Assembly (NCBI GenBank): GCA_903827085.1
Contig: CAIKHC010000021.1
Coordinates: 1 to 20,784, forward strand
Source of the DNA: an uncultured Candidatus Nemicrothrix sp.
Lineage (GTDB): Bacteria > Actinomycetota > Acidimicrobiia > Acidimicrobiales > Acidimicrobilacustridaceae
Direction: 5' to 3'
DNA length: 20,784 bases
The notes under the pieces were generated by a model that saw nothing but the letters and a program-made list of their open reading frames with translations, made no database searches and was not told the DNA's origin. Shown piece after piece: positions 1 through 6,957 of this stretch (position 1 is the first letter of the stretch; every line of letters begins with the position of its first letter). Both the position numbers and the translations under genes were made by a program.

Positions 1-613
1 CGGCGGGGATCTGGAAATTCTGTGTGAGGTTGGTTTCGATTGCTCCCGGCGCGATTGCATTGACGCGGATCTTTGTCTTTGCGTACTCCATGGCCAACGA
101 ACGTGTGAGTTGGACGACAGCGCCCTTCGTCATGCAATAGGCCGTTGTGTAGGCCTGACCCATGAGCCCTGCGTTCGACGCGATGTTGACGATGTTGCCG
201 TCCGACGCGAGCAAATAGGGGACGGCGGCCTGACAGAAGAAGAACGGCGCGTCCATGTTGACCGCAGCCATGCGGCGGTACTGCGCTTCGGTCATGTCAG
301 CGAAATGGAACGCTCCGGCGATTCCGGCCACATTGACGAGGACATCAAGTCGGCCAAAGGCCTCAACTGCTTCGGCAATGGCATCGAAACATTCCGAACG
401 CTCGGAGACATCGCCGACTCGCGAGACCGCAGTCCCGCCAGCCGAGGTGATCATTGAGACCGACTCGGCCAATGAGTCGGGGTTTACGTCATGAACAAAG
501 ACCTCGGCACCTTCGGCGGCCAGTCGTAGAGCCGTGGCTCGACCGATCCCAGAGCCTGCGCCGGTGATGAAGGCAACCTTGTCGTTGAATCGGCCTGGAA
601 CGAGATACGGCAT
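1..613 (-). CDS. SDR-family NAD(P)-dependent oxidoreductase (3' end outside window)
   Basis: Short-chain dehydrogenase/reductase with a Rossmann fold that would oxidise a hydroxyl or reduce a carbonyl in the cytoplasm. The minus-strand reading frame is open from an ATG at 611-613 to the window edge, giving 204 residues of a family usually about 250 long, so the C-terminal substrate loop is missing. Visible motifs are the cofactor loop TGAGSGIG (residues 17-24), NVAG (94-97, a variant of NNAG), catalytic Ser146 and the YxxxK pair Tyr159/Lys163. Asp42 after the second strand suggests NAD(H) preference. A GAGGAGA ribosome binding site lies 5 nt before the ATG, so this transcript has a leader. 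It diverges from the 765-1070 gene and shares with it an intergenic region holding a perfect inverted repeat. Family assignment is certain; the substrate is unknown. Confidence 0.93.
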   Translation of the reverse strand, partial: MPYLVPGRFNDKVAFITGAGSGIGRATALRLAAEGAEVFVHDVNPDSLAESVSMITSAGGTAVSRVGDVSERSECFDAIAEAVEAFGRLDVLVNVAGIAGAFHFADMTEAQYRRMAAVNMDAPFFFCQAAVPYLLASDGNIVNIASNAGLMGQAYTTAYCMTKGAVVQLTRSLAMEYAKTKIRVNAIAPGAIETNLTQNFQIPA

Positions 614-685
614 GTCGGTCTCCTCGTGGGTGGACAGGCGGAGATCGTCGCACATCGGCGAACTTCAGGCCGTCGAAGTGACGAG

Positions 686-713
686 GTATCGCGAGGTCGT
701 TCAGTCGCGATAC
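686..713. promoter_or_regulatory. Perfect 9-bp inverted repeat in divergent intergenic region (operator candidate)
   Basis: GTATCGCGA (686-694) and its exact reverse complement TCGCGATAC (705-713) flank a 10-nt spacer, so half-site centres are 19 nt apart, about two helical turns. The repeat lies between divergent genes with starts at 613 (-) and 765 (+). The right arm runs into TACGTT (711-716), a possible -10 box for the plus-strand operon, so a dimer bound here could block that promoter. Seen: the repeat. Inferred: the regulatory role. Confidence 0.55.
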
Positions 714-764
714 GTTGCCAAGGCACTGCACTGCCAAGGGGGCACTGCAGGGGAGGAGCTTGAG

Positions 765-1070
765 ATGGACATCAAGGCTGGTAGCCGACTCGCTTGCCCG
801 GAGTGCAGCGTCGAACTCGTCGTGGTCCGTCCCCCGAGCTCCGCTGTCGTTCTCACCTGCGGTGGTGTTGACGTTGTCGACGCCTCGGCCGATCGTCCCG
901 GTGGCGGCCATGCCGACGCCAGTGGCGATGGCACCCTCGTTGGCAAGCGTTACGCCGACGAAGACTCAGGAATTGAAGTGTTGTGCGCCAAGCCCGGTCC
1001 GGGCACATTGGCTGCCGATGGCCGCGAGGTTCCCATTAAGGGTGCCAAGCCGCTTCCGTCCTCTGACTGA
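765..1070 (+). CDS. Small conserved Cys-containing (zinc-ribbon/rubredoxin-like) protein
   Basis: A 101-residue protein with no signal peptide or membrane segment. It has a CPEC pair (residues 11-14) and a CGG motif near residue 33, which suggests an N-terminal metal-binding knuckle. It ends in a lysine- and glycine-rich segment, GKRYADEDSGIEVLC, then AKPLPSSD. From memory, small actinobacterial proteins with this N-terminal Cys cluster, the GKRY..E.G.EVLC block and a C-terminal KPLPSSD occur next to acyl-CoA ligase genes; I know no assigned function. The ATG at 765 was chosen over an in-frame start at 534 because a strong GGAGGAG ribosome binding site sits at 752-758 and homology-like sequence begins there. 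It is the first gene of the plus-strand run, 15 nt before the ligase, so co-transcription is very likely. With only three or four Cys, a full zinc site may need a dimer. Confidence 0.8.
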   Translation: MDIKAGSRLACPECSVELVVVRPPSSAVVLTCGGVDVVDASADRPGGGHADASGDGTLVGKRYADEDSGIEVLCAKPGPGTLAADGREVPIKGAKPLPSSD

Positions 1071-1085
1071 TCTGAAGGTCATCGC

Positions 1086-2567
1086 GTGAATCTTTCGCTC
1101 TTGCTCGAGATGTCGGCATCGACGCTCGAGGATCGTCCTGCTGTTACTTCTGGAAGCCGATCACTCAGTTACGCCCAACTCGACGCAGCTGCACGTCGAT
1201 GTGCAGCGAAGTTTTTGTCGATGGGTGCGACTGGCGTTGTGTATTGCGGTTCGAACGACGCGAGTTTTCCAATCGCGGTCTTTGGGGCTGCTTATGCCGG
1301 CCTTCCGTTTATTCCCTTGAACTATCGCTTAGGTGAAGAGCAACTGCAGCCGTTAGTTGAAGCGAATCGTGGCGCGGTTGTGATCGCTGAAACAGCGAAG
1401 ATCCCCGGGGCCGATCCTGAGATGCTCGTGCTTCGCTCCACGCTGCTTGATGCATCGTTTGCGACCTCGGCCGATGTCGAACTTCCGCCCTTTGTCGATC
1501 CTGAAGACGTTGCCATCGTGCTTTACACGTCAGGCACTTCAGGAACTCCGAAGGCTGCGTTGCTTCGCCATCGTCATTTGACTGCTTATGTGATTGGCAC
1601 AGTTGAGTTTGCTGGCGCCGAACCCGACCAAGCTGCGCTTGTAACTGTGCCGCCGTATCACATCGCTGGTCTCGCCAACTTGTTGTCGAACATGTACTCG
1701 GGTCGTCGAATCGTGTATCTCGAGTCATTCGATGCGCAGGTGTGGCTCGACACTCTGCGCAATGAACGAATTACACAAGCCATGGTTGTTCCCACGATGC
1801 TTGCGCGAGTTGTGCAGCACCTCGACGGTTCGCCGGCCGACGCTCCAATGTTGGCAACGCTTTCTTATGGTGGCGCTCGTATGCCACTTCCTGTTCTTGA
1901 ACAGGCGCTCGAGTTGTTCGTCGGAACTGGTTTCGTGAACGCCTATGGCCTTACGGAAACCTCTTCGACCATTGCATTGCTTGGCCCTGAAGATCACGAC
2001 GCGGCGTTTGCCGGCGATCCTGTCGCCAAAGTTCGTCTTGGCTCGGTGGGCAAGGTGCTCCCAGGTATCGAGGTTGAGGTTCGTGACGAGGACGGCAACG
2101 TGCTTGCGGTTGGCGAGCCCGGTTTGGTGTTCTTGCGTGGTGAGCAGGTGTCGGGCGAATACGAAGGCGGAAGCGTCGTCGACGCCGAGGGCTGGTTTCC
2201 GACCAAAGATCGTGGCTGGATCGACGAAGACGAGTACCTCTTTATCGAAGGCCGTGCCGACGACACCATTATTCGCGGTGGCGAGAACATCGCCCCTGCC
2301 GAAATCGAAGACGTACTTCGCCGCCACGAAGCGGTTGTCGATGCTGCTGTCGTCGGAATCCCCGACGACGAATGGGGACAGCAGATCGCTGCGGTGGTCG
2401 TTCTGGCACCAGGCAAGTCGGTTGGGGTCGACGAACTTCACGATTATTGCCAACAGCACCTGCGGAGCTCGAAAACGCCCTATCGCATCGAGTTCCGTGA
2501 CGAACTGCCGCATACGCCCACTGGCAAACTCCTTCGACGAGAGGTACTTGCTGACCTCTTGGGGTGA
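1086..2567 (+). CDS. Class I adenylate-forming acyl-CoA ligase (FadD-like)
   Basis: ATP-dependent ligase that activates a carboxylic acid to an acyl-adenylate and then its CoA thioester. The 493-residue length is typical of a soluble acyl-CoA synthetase. The phosphate-binding loop YTSGTSGTPK is at 147-156, the adenine-binding motif NAYGLTETSS follows in the middle, then GWFPTKDRGWID with the hinge region and GGENIAPAEIED. The C-terminal PTGKLLRRE supplies the catalytic Lys481. The start is a GTG with GAAGG 7 nt upstream. It follows the small Cys protein by 15 nt and precedes an acyl-CoA dehydrogenase, consistent with loading the pathway substrate. The acyl pocket cannot be read from motifs alone, so chain length or ring preference is open. 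Confidence 0.93.
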   Translation: MNLSLLLEMSASTLEDRPAVTSGSRSLSYAQLDAAARRCAAKFLSMGATGVVYCGSNDASFPIAVFGAAYAGLPFIPLNYRLGEEQLQPLVEANRGAVVIAETAKIPGADPEMLVLRSTLLDASFATSADVELPPFVDPEDVAIVLYTSGTSGTPKAALLRHRHLTAYVIGTVEFAGAEPDQAALVTVPPYHIAGLANLLSNMYSGRRIVYLESFDAQVWLDTLRNERITQAMVVPTMLARVVQHLDGSPADAPMLATLSYGGARMPLPVLEQALELFVGTGFVNAYGLTETSSTIALLGPEDHDAAFAGDPVAKVRLGSVGKVLPGIEVEVRDEDGNVLAVGEPGLVFLRGEQVSGEYEGGSVVDAEGWFPTKDRGWIDEDEYLFIEGRADDTIIRGGENIAPAEIEDVLRRHEAVVDAAVVGIPDDEWGQQIAAVVVLAPGKSVGVDELHDYCQQHLRSSKTPYRIEFRDELPHTPTGKLLRREVLADLLG

Positions 2568-2587
2568 GCAACTCGAGTTCTTTCTCG

Positions 2588-2593
2588 TAGATT
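2588..2593 (+). promoter_or_regulatory. Leaderless-type -10 box (TAGATT) before acyl-CoA dehydrogenase
   Basis: TAGATT lies 7 nt before the GTG at 2601, placing a transcription start at or next to the start codon. The same ten bases, TCGTAGATTG, recur before the 10911 gene. The -35 is weak (GTGAGC at 2564-2569, 18-nt spacer). It would be an internal promoter in the operon, and it supports GTG 2601 over the upstream TTG at 2592. Confidence 0.5.
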
Positions 2594-2600
2594 GACCGTC

Positions 2601-3701
2601 GTGGATTTCTCTCTCGACGCCGAACAACTTGCTCTGAAGTCAGAGGCCGAGGAATTCGCAGTTGCAGCGGTCGCCAAGTACGGCCGCTTTAACGATTCGT
2701 GGCTGTGTTCGTTCTCGCGGGAGTGTTCGCAGGAACTCGCCTCACGTGGTTGGATCGGCATGACTTGGCCAAAGGAGTTTGGCGGAGGCGGACGTTCGCC
2801 TGTTGATCGGTTGATCGTGAGCGAAGCGCTCATCACCGCTGGCGTGCCGATCGGGGCAACGTGGTTTGCCGATCGTCAGATGGGCCCGGGTTTGTTTACG
2901 TTTGGAACACCCGAACAGTGCGAGCGGTATCTGCCCGAGATTTTGGCTGGCGATGTCACATGGTGCATCGGCATGTCTGAACCCAATAGCGGTTCGGATC
3001 TTGCTTCACTGAGTACGTCTGCAGTTCGCGATGGCGATGAGTGGGTCATTAATGGTCAGAAGATTTGGACCTCGTTCGCCCACGAATCGGACTACTGCTA
3101 TTTGATCTGTCGAACTGAATCGATTCCCGGAAAGCCACATCTCGGAATCAGCGAAATCATCGTTCCGATGGATACTCCGGGTATCGAAGTCCGGGCGATC
3201 CGCGACATGGTCGATGCTCGCCACTTCAACGAGGTGTGGTTCGACAACGTTCGCGTTCCGGTTGGCAACTTGGTTGGGGTCGAGGGCAAAGCCTTCTCGC
3301 AAACCATGAAGCAACTTGAACACGAGCGCGGTGGCATCGATCGTTTGGTGTCGAACCGAGCGCTCTACCTTCATGTACTTGAACGGGCAGACACTTCCGA
3401 TCCAGTTGTTCGTCAAGAGATCGCTGAACTCGAAATCGGATTCACCGTGGGGCGGCTGTTGGTCTATCGCAGTGTGTTGGGGCAGACCCCAACGGGATTC
3501 GCTGCCGGTACCAAATGTGTCTGCACCGAATACGAACAGCGAGTAGCTGACTTTGCCGCTCGAATCTTGGGGCCCGAGGCAATGTTGCTCTCGGAATGGT
3601 CCACAGAAATCGCCTATGCGCCGGCGTACACGATCATGGGTGGTACGTCGGATGTCATGCGCAACATCTTGGGCGATCGGGTACTCGGCCTTCCTCGGTG
3701 A
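2601..3701 (+). CDS. Acyl-CoA dehydrogenase family protein
   Basis: FAD-dependent enzyme that would introduce an alpha,beta double bond in an acyl-CoA. The 366-residue protein begins MDFSLDAEQ, the usual family opening. It has the flavin/substrate motif GMSEPNSGSDLASL (124-137), the middle-domain INGQKIWTSFAH (150-161) and the C-terminal MGGTSDVMRNILGDRVLGLPR region. At the usual catalytic position (YEGT in medium-chain enzymes) the sequence reads MGGT, so Gly347 replaces the Glu. A Glu in the EHERGG helix (Glu242) may serve instead, as in isovaleryl-CoA and long-chain dehydrogenases; this is inferred by hand alignment. GTG 2601 is preferred because of the family N-terminus and the leaderless -10 box; a TTG at 2592 is the alternative. 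It sits 33 nt after the ligase. A ChsE/FadE-type heteromeric partner is not visible in the window. Confidence 0.92.
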   Translation: MDFSLDAEQLALKSEAEEFAVAAVAKYGRFNDSWLCSFSRECSQELASRGWIGMTWPKEFGGGGRSPVDRLIVSEALITAGVPIGATWFADRQMGPGLFTFGTPEQCERYLPEILAGDVTWCIGMSEPNSGSDLASLSTSAVRDGDEWVINGQKIWTSFAHESDYCYLICRTESIPGKPHLGISEIIVPMDTPGIEVRAIRDMVDARHFNEVWFDNVRVPVGNLVGVEGKAFSQTMKQLEHERGGIDRLVSNRALYLHVLERADTSDPVVRQEIAELEIGFTVGRLLVYRSVLGQTPTGFAAGTKCVCTEYEQRVADFAARILGPEAMLLSEWSTEIAYAPAYTIMGGTSDVMRNILGDRVLGLPR

Positions 3702-3742
3702 CAGGGTCGGCATCAGTGTCTGAGACCGGCAACAATGACGGC

Positions 3743-4495
3743 ATGATCACCTTGGATGTCGCCGACCGAGTTGCCACCATCACTCTGAACGACCCGGGTC
3801 GTCGGAACATCGTTTCGGCTGCGCTCAACGCTGCGGTTGCCGAAGGCATGGACGAGCTTGAATCCCGAGACGATGTCGGAGCCATTGTGGTCACCGGTGC
3901 GCCGCCAGCATTCTGCGCAGGCGCTGACCTCGACGACCTCGCAGCGTGCGATACCGAAGAAAAGTTGCGCACTATTTATTCGGGGTTCTTGCGCCTGGCC
4001 GATTCGCCGCTTCCGACAATCGCTGCGGTAAATGGTGCTGCGGTTGGCGCAGGGCTCAACCTTGCGTTGGCCTGCGATGTGATCCTTGCTGGCGAATCAG
4101 CAAAGTTCGACACGCGGTTCTTGCAGATTGGATTGCACCCGGGCGGCGGAAATACCTGGAGGCTTCGTCGCATCACCGACCTGCAGACCACGATGGCGCT
4201 TGTGTTGTTCGGCGAGGTCGTCGACGGCGCTCGTGCCGCGGAAATTGGGTTGGCGTGGAAATGTGTCCCCGACGCTGAGCTTCTTCGTGTTGCTCAGGCG
4301 ATGGCGGCGAAGGCTGCTGCTGGTCCGACCGATGTCGTTCGTTCAATGAAGGCAACAATTTTGGCCAACGACGCAATTACGAATTCTGAAGACGCGGTTT
4401 CAGCCGAACTTGGTCCTCAACTCGCATCTTTGAGCGGTGATGCCTTCGTTGAGTTATTGGCGAAGCTCCGTGCTCAGATTGCATCGAAGTCCTGA
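3743..4495 (+). CDS. Crotonase-fold protein (enoyl-CoA hydratase/isomerase family) lacking both usual glutamates
   Basis: Crotonase-superfamily protein of 250 residues, near normal length. The CoA-binding and oxyanion-hole segments are intact: FCAGADL (57-63) and NGAAVGAGLNLALACD (97-112). Aligned by hand to rat mitochondrial enoyl-CoA hydratase, Glu144 corresponds to Asn106 (GLNL instead of CEL). Glu164 corresponds to Phe126 (TRFLQIGLHPGGG instead of QPEILLGTIPGAGG). Ordinary two-glutamate hydration is therefore unlikely; isomerase, C-C lyase or a non-catalytic acyl-CoA-binding role is possible. The ATG at 3743 gives the family start MITLDVADRVATITLN. In-frame GTGs at 3698 (overlapping the dehydrogenase stop) and 3716 are alternatives. 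It lies between the acyl-CoA dehydrogenase and the CoA transferase, 3 nt before the latter. Confidence 0.88.
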   Translation: MITLDVADRVATITLNDPGRRNIVSAALNAAVAEGMDELESRDDVGAIVVTGAPPAFCAGADLDDLAACDTEEKLRTIYSGFLRLADSPLPTIAAVNGAAVGAGLNLALACDVILAGESAKFDTRFLQIGLHPGGGNTWRLRRITDLQTTMALVLFGEVVDGARAAEIGLAWKCVPDAELLRVAQAMAAKAAAGPTDVVRSMKATILANDAITNSEDAVSAELGPQLASLSGDAFVELLAKLRAQIASKS

Positions 4496-4498
4496 ACG

Positions 4499-5569
4499 GT
4501 GAGTTCGGCGTCATCAGGCTGGGAGCTCGCAGTCGGTTTTGCTGATCAAGCGATCGACCGACATGTCGCGTTAGGGCTCCCATCCATCGGCACCGGTACC
4601 GAACTTCTTTCGCAACGATCCCTCTTTACCGATGTCTCGAGCCGCCGACAGGTATCTATGGGCGGACACTGTCAATTGCTACGCACCGTCGACGGCTGGT
4701 GTGCAGTGCACCTTCCTCGACGCGACGATCTCGATCTTCTGCCTGCATGGTTGGGAGTCGAAGCGGAGGCCGAGGACATCCCGTGGGCGGCAATTGCCCA
4801 AGCGCTTTCATTGCGATCCGCCAGCGAGGTTGTACAGACCGGCCAAGAACTTGGTCTCGCCGTCTCGGCAATGCCGGATGGCGAAGATGAACAGTTACGA
4901 GACCGTGGCACCACCAACCCCGCTCGTCCGTGGATCCAACGGCGGGTGGGAACGCGCCAGCACGATATTTCGTTAGACGGTGCGCGCGTTGTTGATCTGT
5001 CATCGCTCTGGGCGGGACCGCTCTGCTCTCGACTCCTTACCGAGGCTGGGGCGAAGGTTGTGAAAGTGGAATCCTCAACTCGGCCCGACGCATCGCGTGA
5101 TGGCGACCGAGCGTTTTTCGATTGGCTTCACGCTGGACAGGAATTCGCGTCGCTGCCGCTCGAAGAGCCGTCAGGTATTGCGGACCTTGTTGCCCTCATC
5201 GAGCAGGCCGATGTGGTGATTGAAGGTTCACGCCCACGAGCACTTGATCGGCTCGGCATTATCCCGGCCGAGATTGTGGCGAAGCGTCCCGGCACCGTGT
5301 GGTTGTCGATTACCGCCTATGGCCGCTGTGGGCCTTGGCGTGATTGGGTGGGATTCGGCGACGACGCTGCGGTTGCGGGTGGATTGGTGGATCTCAACGC
5401 TTCTGGAGTTCCGAGTTTCGTTGGCGATGCCGTCGCCGATCCGCTGACTGGCTTGCTCGCGGCAGCAATTGTCGCTGACGCAGTCGGCCACGGAGGGGGC
5501 GTCACGATCGATGTGGCATTACGTGAAGTAGCGCGCAGTGCGGCTGCTGCAGCAAGAGTTGTGTGGTGA
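4499..5569 (+). CDS. Short CaiB/BaiF (family III) CoA transferase with apparently permuted domain order
   Basis: Would move CoA between carboxylates through an aspartyl-CoA thioester. The signature that normally starts the family, GARVVDLSSLWAGPLCSRLL, begins only at residue 161. The probable active-site Asp (Asp314 in VADPLTG, equivalent to Asp169 of formyl-CoA transferase) is 43 residues from the C-terminus. The N-terminal 155 residues contain LLRTVDGWCAVHLPR and SASEVVQTGQELGLAVSAMPDG. These resemble the small domain normally found after the active-site Asp, so the chain looks circularly permuted. Total length of 356 is short for the roughly 400-residue family. The GTG start is 3 nt after the crotonase stop, and the gene is followed 2 nt later by the amidohydrolase, so the three are one transcript. 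Family is confident; the permutation is an inference from motif order. Confidence 0.85.
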   Translation: MSSASSGWELAVGFADQAIDRHVALGLPSIGTGTELLSQRSLFTDVSSRRQVSMGGHCQLLRTVDGWCAVHLPRRDDLDLLPAWLGVEAEAEDIPWAAIAQALSLRSASEVVQTGQELGLAVSAMPDGEDEQLRDRGTTNPARPWIQRRVGTRQHDISLDGARVVDLSSLWAGPLCSRLLTEAGAKVVKVESSTRPDASRDGDRAFFDWLHAGQEFASLPLEEPSGIADLVALIEQADVVIEGSRPRALDRLGIIPAEIVAKRPGTVWLSITAYGRCGPWRDWVGFGDDAAVAGGLVDLNASGVPSFVGDAVADPLTGLLAAAIVADAVGHGGGVTIDVALREVARSAAAAARVVW

Positions 5570-5571
5570 GT

Positions 5572-6957
5572 ATGCGCACGGTGATTTCCAACGCAGAGGT
5601 CGATGGCCAATTGGTGTCGGTCGTGATCGAGAACGAAATCGTCGCCGCGATTGATGTGCGCCCGCCTGCGGGGGAAGCCAGTGTCATCGATGCAAATGGC
5701 GCAGCGCTCATCCCGGGTCTTCACGATCACCATGTGCACCTCTTGGCGATGGCCGCGCGTCTCGAGGGCGTGGATCTCGACGCATTTGAAGACCCTGATG
5801 CTTTCGACCGCGCTTTGAGAACTGCAGCGGATTCAGTTGGCGATGGTTGGCTGCGTGCATCGGGATACGACGAACATCGCCACGGCCTGCTTGATTGTCG
5901 TCGTCTCGATGCGTTGGTTGGGACGACCAAGGTTCGTGTTCAGCACCGTTCTGGGTTGGCCTGGGTGTTGTCTTCGGCCGGTCTCGACGCGGTCCTTAGT
6001 GATGACATCCCATCAGGAGTTGAACTCGATGCCGGCGGGAGGCCGACCGGTCGGCTACTTCGCCTCGATGCGTGGTTGGCTGAACGTATTGGAGTCAGTG
6101 CTCCCTCACTTCAGAGAATCGGCGCCCAACTTTCGTCATTTGGAATTACAGGTGTTACCGACGCCACTCACAACCTTGGCGCTGGCCGTGCCGAGTTACT
6201 TCGGCAGGCGGTGCGAAATGGATCGTTGCCACAATCGCTGACCTTGCTCGGCGTGAATGATGAGGAGCGCTCATCGGTTGAGGGTTGGGCAACTGTTGGT
6301 CCGATAAAGATCCTCGTCGATGAAGTCGTTGGTCTTGATGTTGACCTGCTTGCCAAACAAATCGAGGGTCATCATTGCGTTGGACGCGCTGTTGCCATTC
6401 ACGCGGTGTCGCGAGCTGAGACGGTCACGGTGGTGACCGCACTGGCGCTCGCAGGAATGATGCCTGGCGATCGCATCGAGCATGGTTCAGTGCTTCCGAC
6501 CGATCTCGACTCTTTGCTCAAATCGGGCGGAGTGACCGTGATCGTGCAGCCCGCCCTTGTGTGTGAGCGTGGCGATCACTACTTGAAAGTCGTTGACGGC
6601 GAAGATCTTCCGTTCCTTCATCGTGCGGGAACGCTCCTCGAGGCAGGTGTCCGGGTAGCGGCGGGCAGTGATGCGCCCGTGACATCGGCTGATCCGTGGC
6701 TCGCAATCGCTGCGGCGGCAACACGAACCACACGCACAGGCCAACGTTTGGGAGTACCTGAGCGAGTCGAGGCTGCGACGGCACTTGGTTGGTATCTCAC
6801 TGATCCCCTCGATCCGAGTGGACCCATTCGTCGCGTAAAGGTTGGTGCCCGAGCAGATCTTTGCCTTCTTGATGCGCCGCTCGCCGAGGTACTCGCCGAT
6901 CCAAATGCATCGCATGTGCGCACTACATGGGTGCGGGGCAGGCTGGTGTACTCATGA
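5572..6957 (+). CDS. Amidohydrolase family 3 (YtcJ-like) metal-dependent hydrolase
   Basis: TIM-barrel metal hydrolase of about 461 residues, shorter than many YtcJ-like proteins (about 530). An N-terminal beta-sandwich strand precedes PGLHDHHVHLL, giving the metal-binding pair His54/His56. Further candidate ligands are His277 in AIHAVS, His304 in RIEHGS and Asp367 in AAGSDAPV. The C-terminal GARADLCLLDAPL closes the sandwich domain, as in dihydroorotase/urease relatives. It probably hydrolyses an amide or ester bond, or a lactone; the substrate is unknown. ATG 5572 is chosen; GTGs at 5563 and 5566 are also possible, 5566 overlapping the previous stop as GTGA. The stop overlaps the next start (ATGA at 6954), so it is coupled to the fused crotonase. 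Confidence 0.85.
   Translation: MRTVISNAEVDGQLVSVVIENEIVAAIDVRPPAGEASVIDANGAALIPGLHDHHVHLLAMAARLEGVDLDAFEDPDAFDRALRTAADSVGDGWLRASGYDEHRHGLLDCRRLDALVGTTKVRVQHRSGLAWVLSSAGLDAVLSDDIPSGVELDAGGRPTGRLLRLDAWLAERIGVSAPSLQRIGAQLSSFGITGVTDATHNLGAGRAELLRQAVRNGSLPQSLTLLGVNDEERSSVEGWATVGPIKILVDEVVGLDVDLLAKQIEGHHCVGRAVAIHAVSRAETVTVVTALALAGMMPGDRIEHGSVLPTDLDSLLKSGGVTVIVQPALVCERGDHYLKVVDGEDLPFLHRAGTLLEAGVRVAAGSDAPVTSADPWLAIAAAATRTTRTGQRLGVPERVEAATALGWYLTDPLDPSGPIRRVKVGARADLCLLDAPLAEVLADPNASHVRTTWVRGRLVYS

Noticed and set aside
715..1089. 124-residue plus-strand frame overlapping the small Cys protein
   Set aside because: The competing frame at 765-1070 has a GGAGGAG ribosome binding site and family-like sequence; this one is low-complexity with no motif.
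1725..2627. 300-residue minus-strand reading frame
   Set aside because: It lies antisense to the ligase region carrying the adenine-binding, hinge and PTGK motifs, has no recognisable domain and no ribosome binding site; a shadow frame.
4440..4520. Possible frameshift joining the crotonase and the CoA transferase into one protein
   Set aside because: The crotonase has a normal length and end, and the transferase has its own GTG; close spacing alone explains it.
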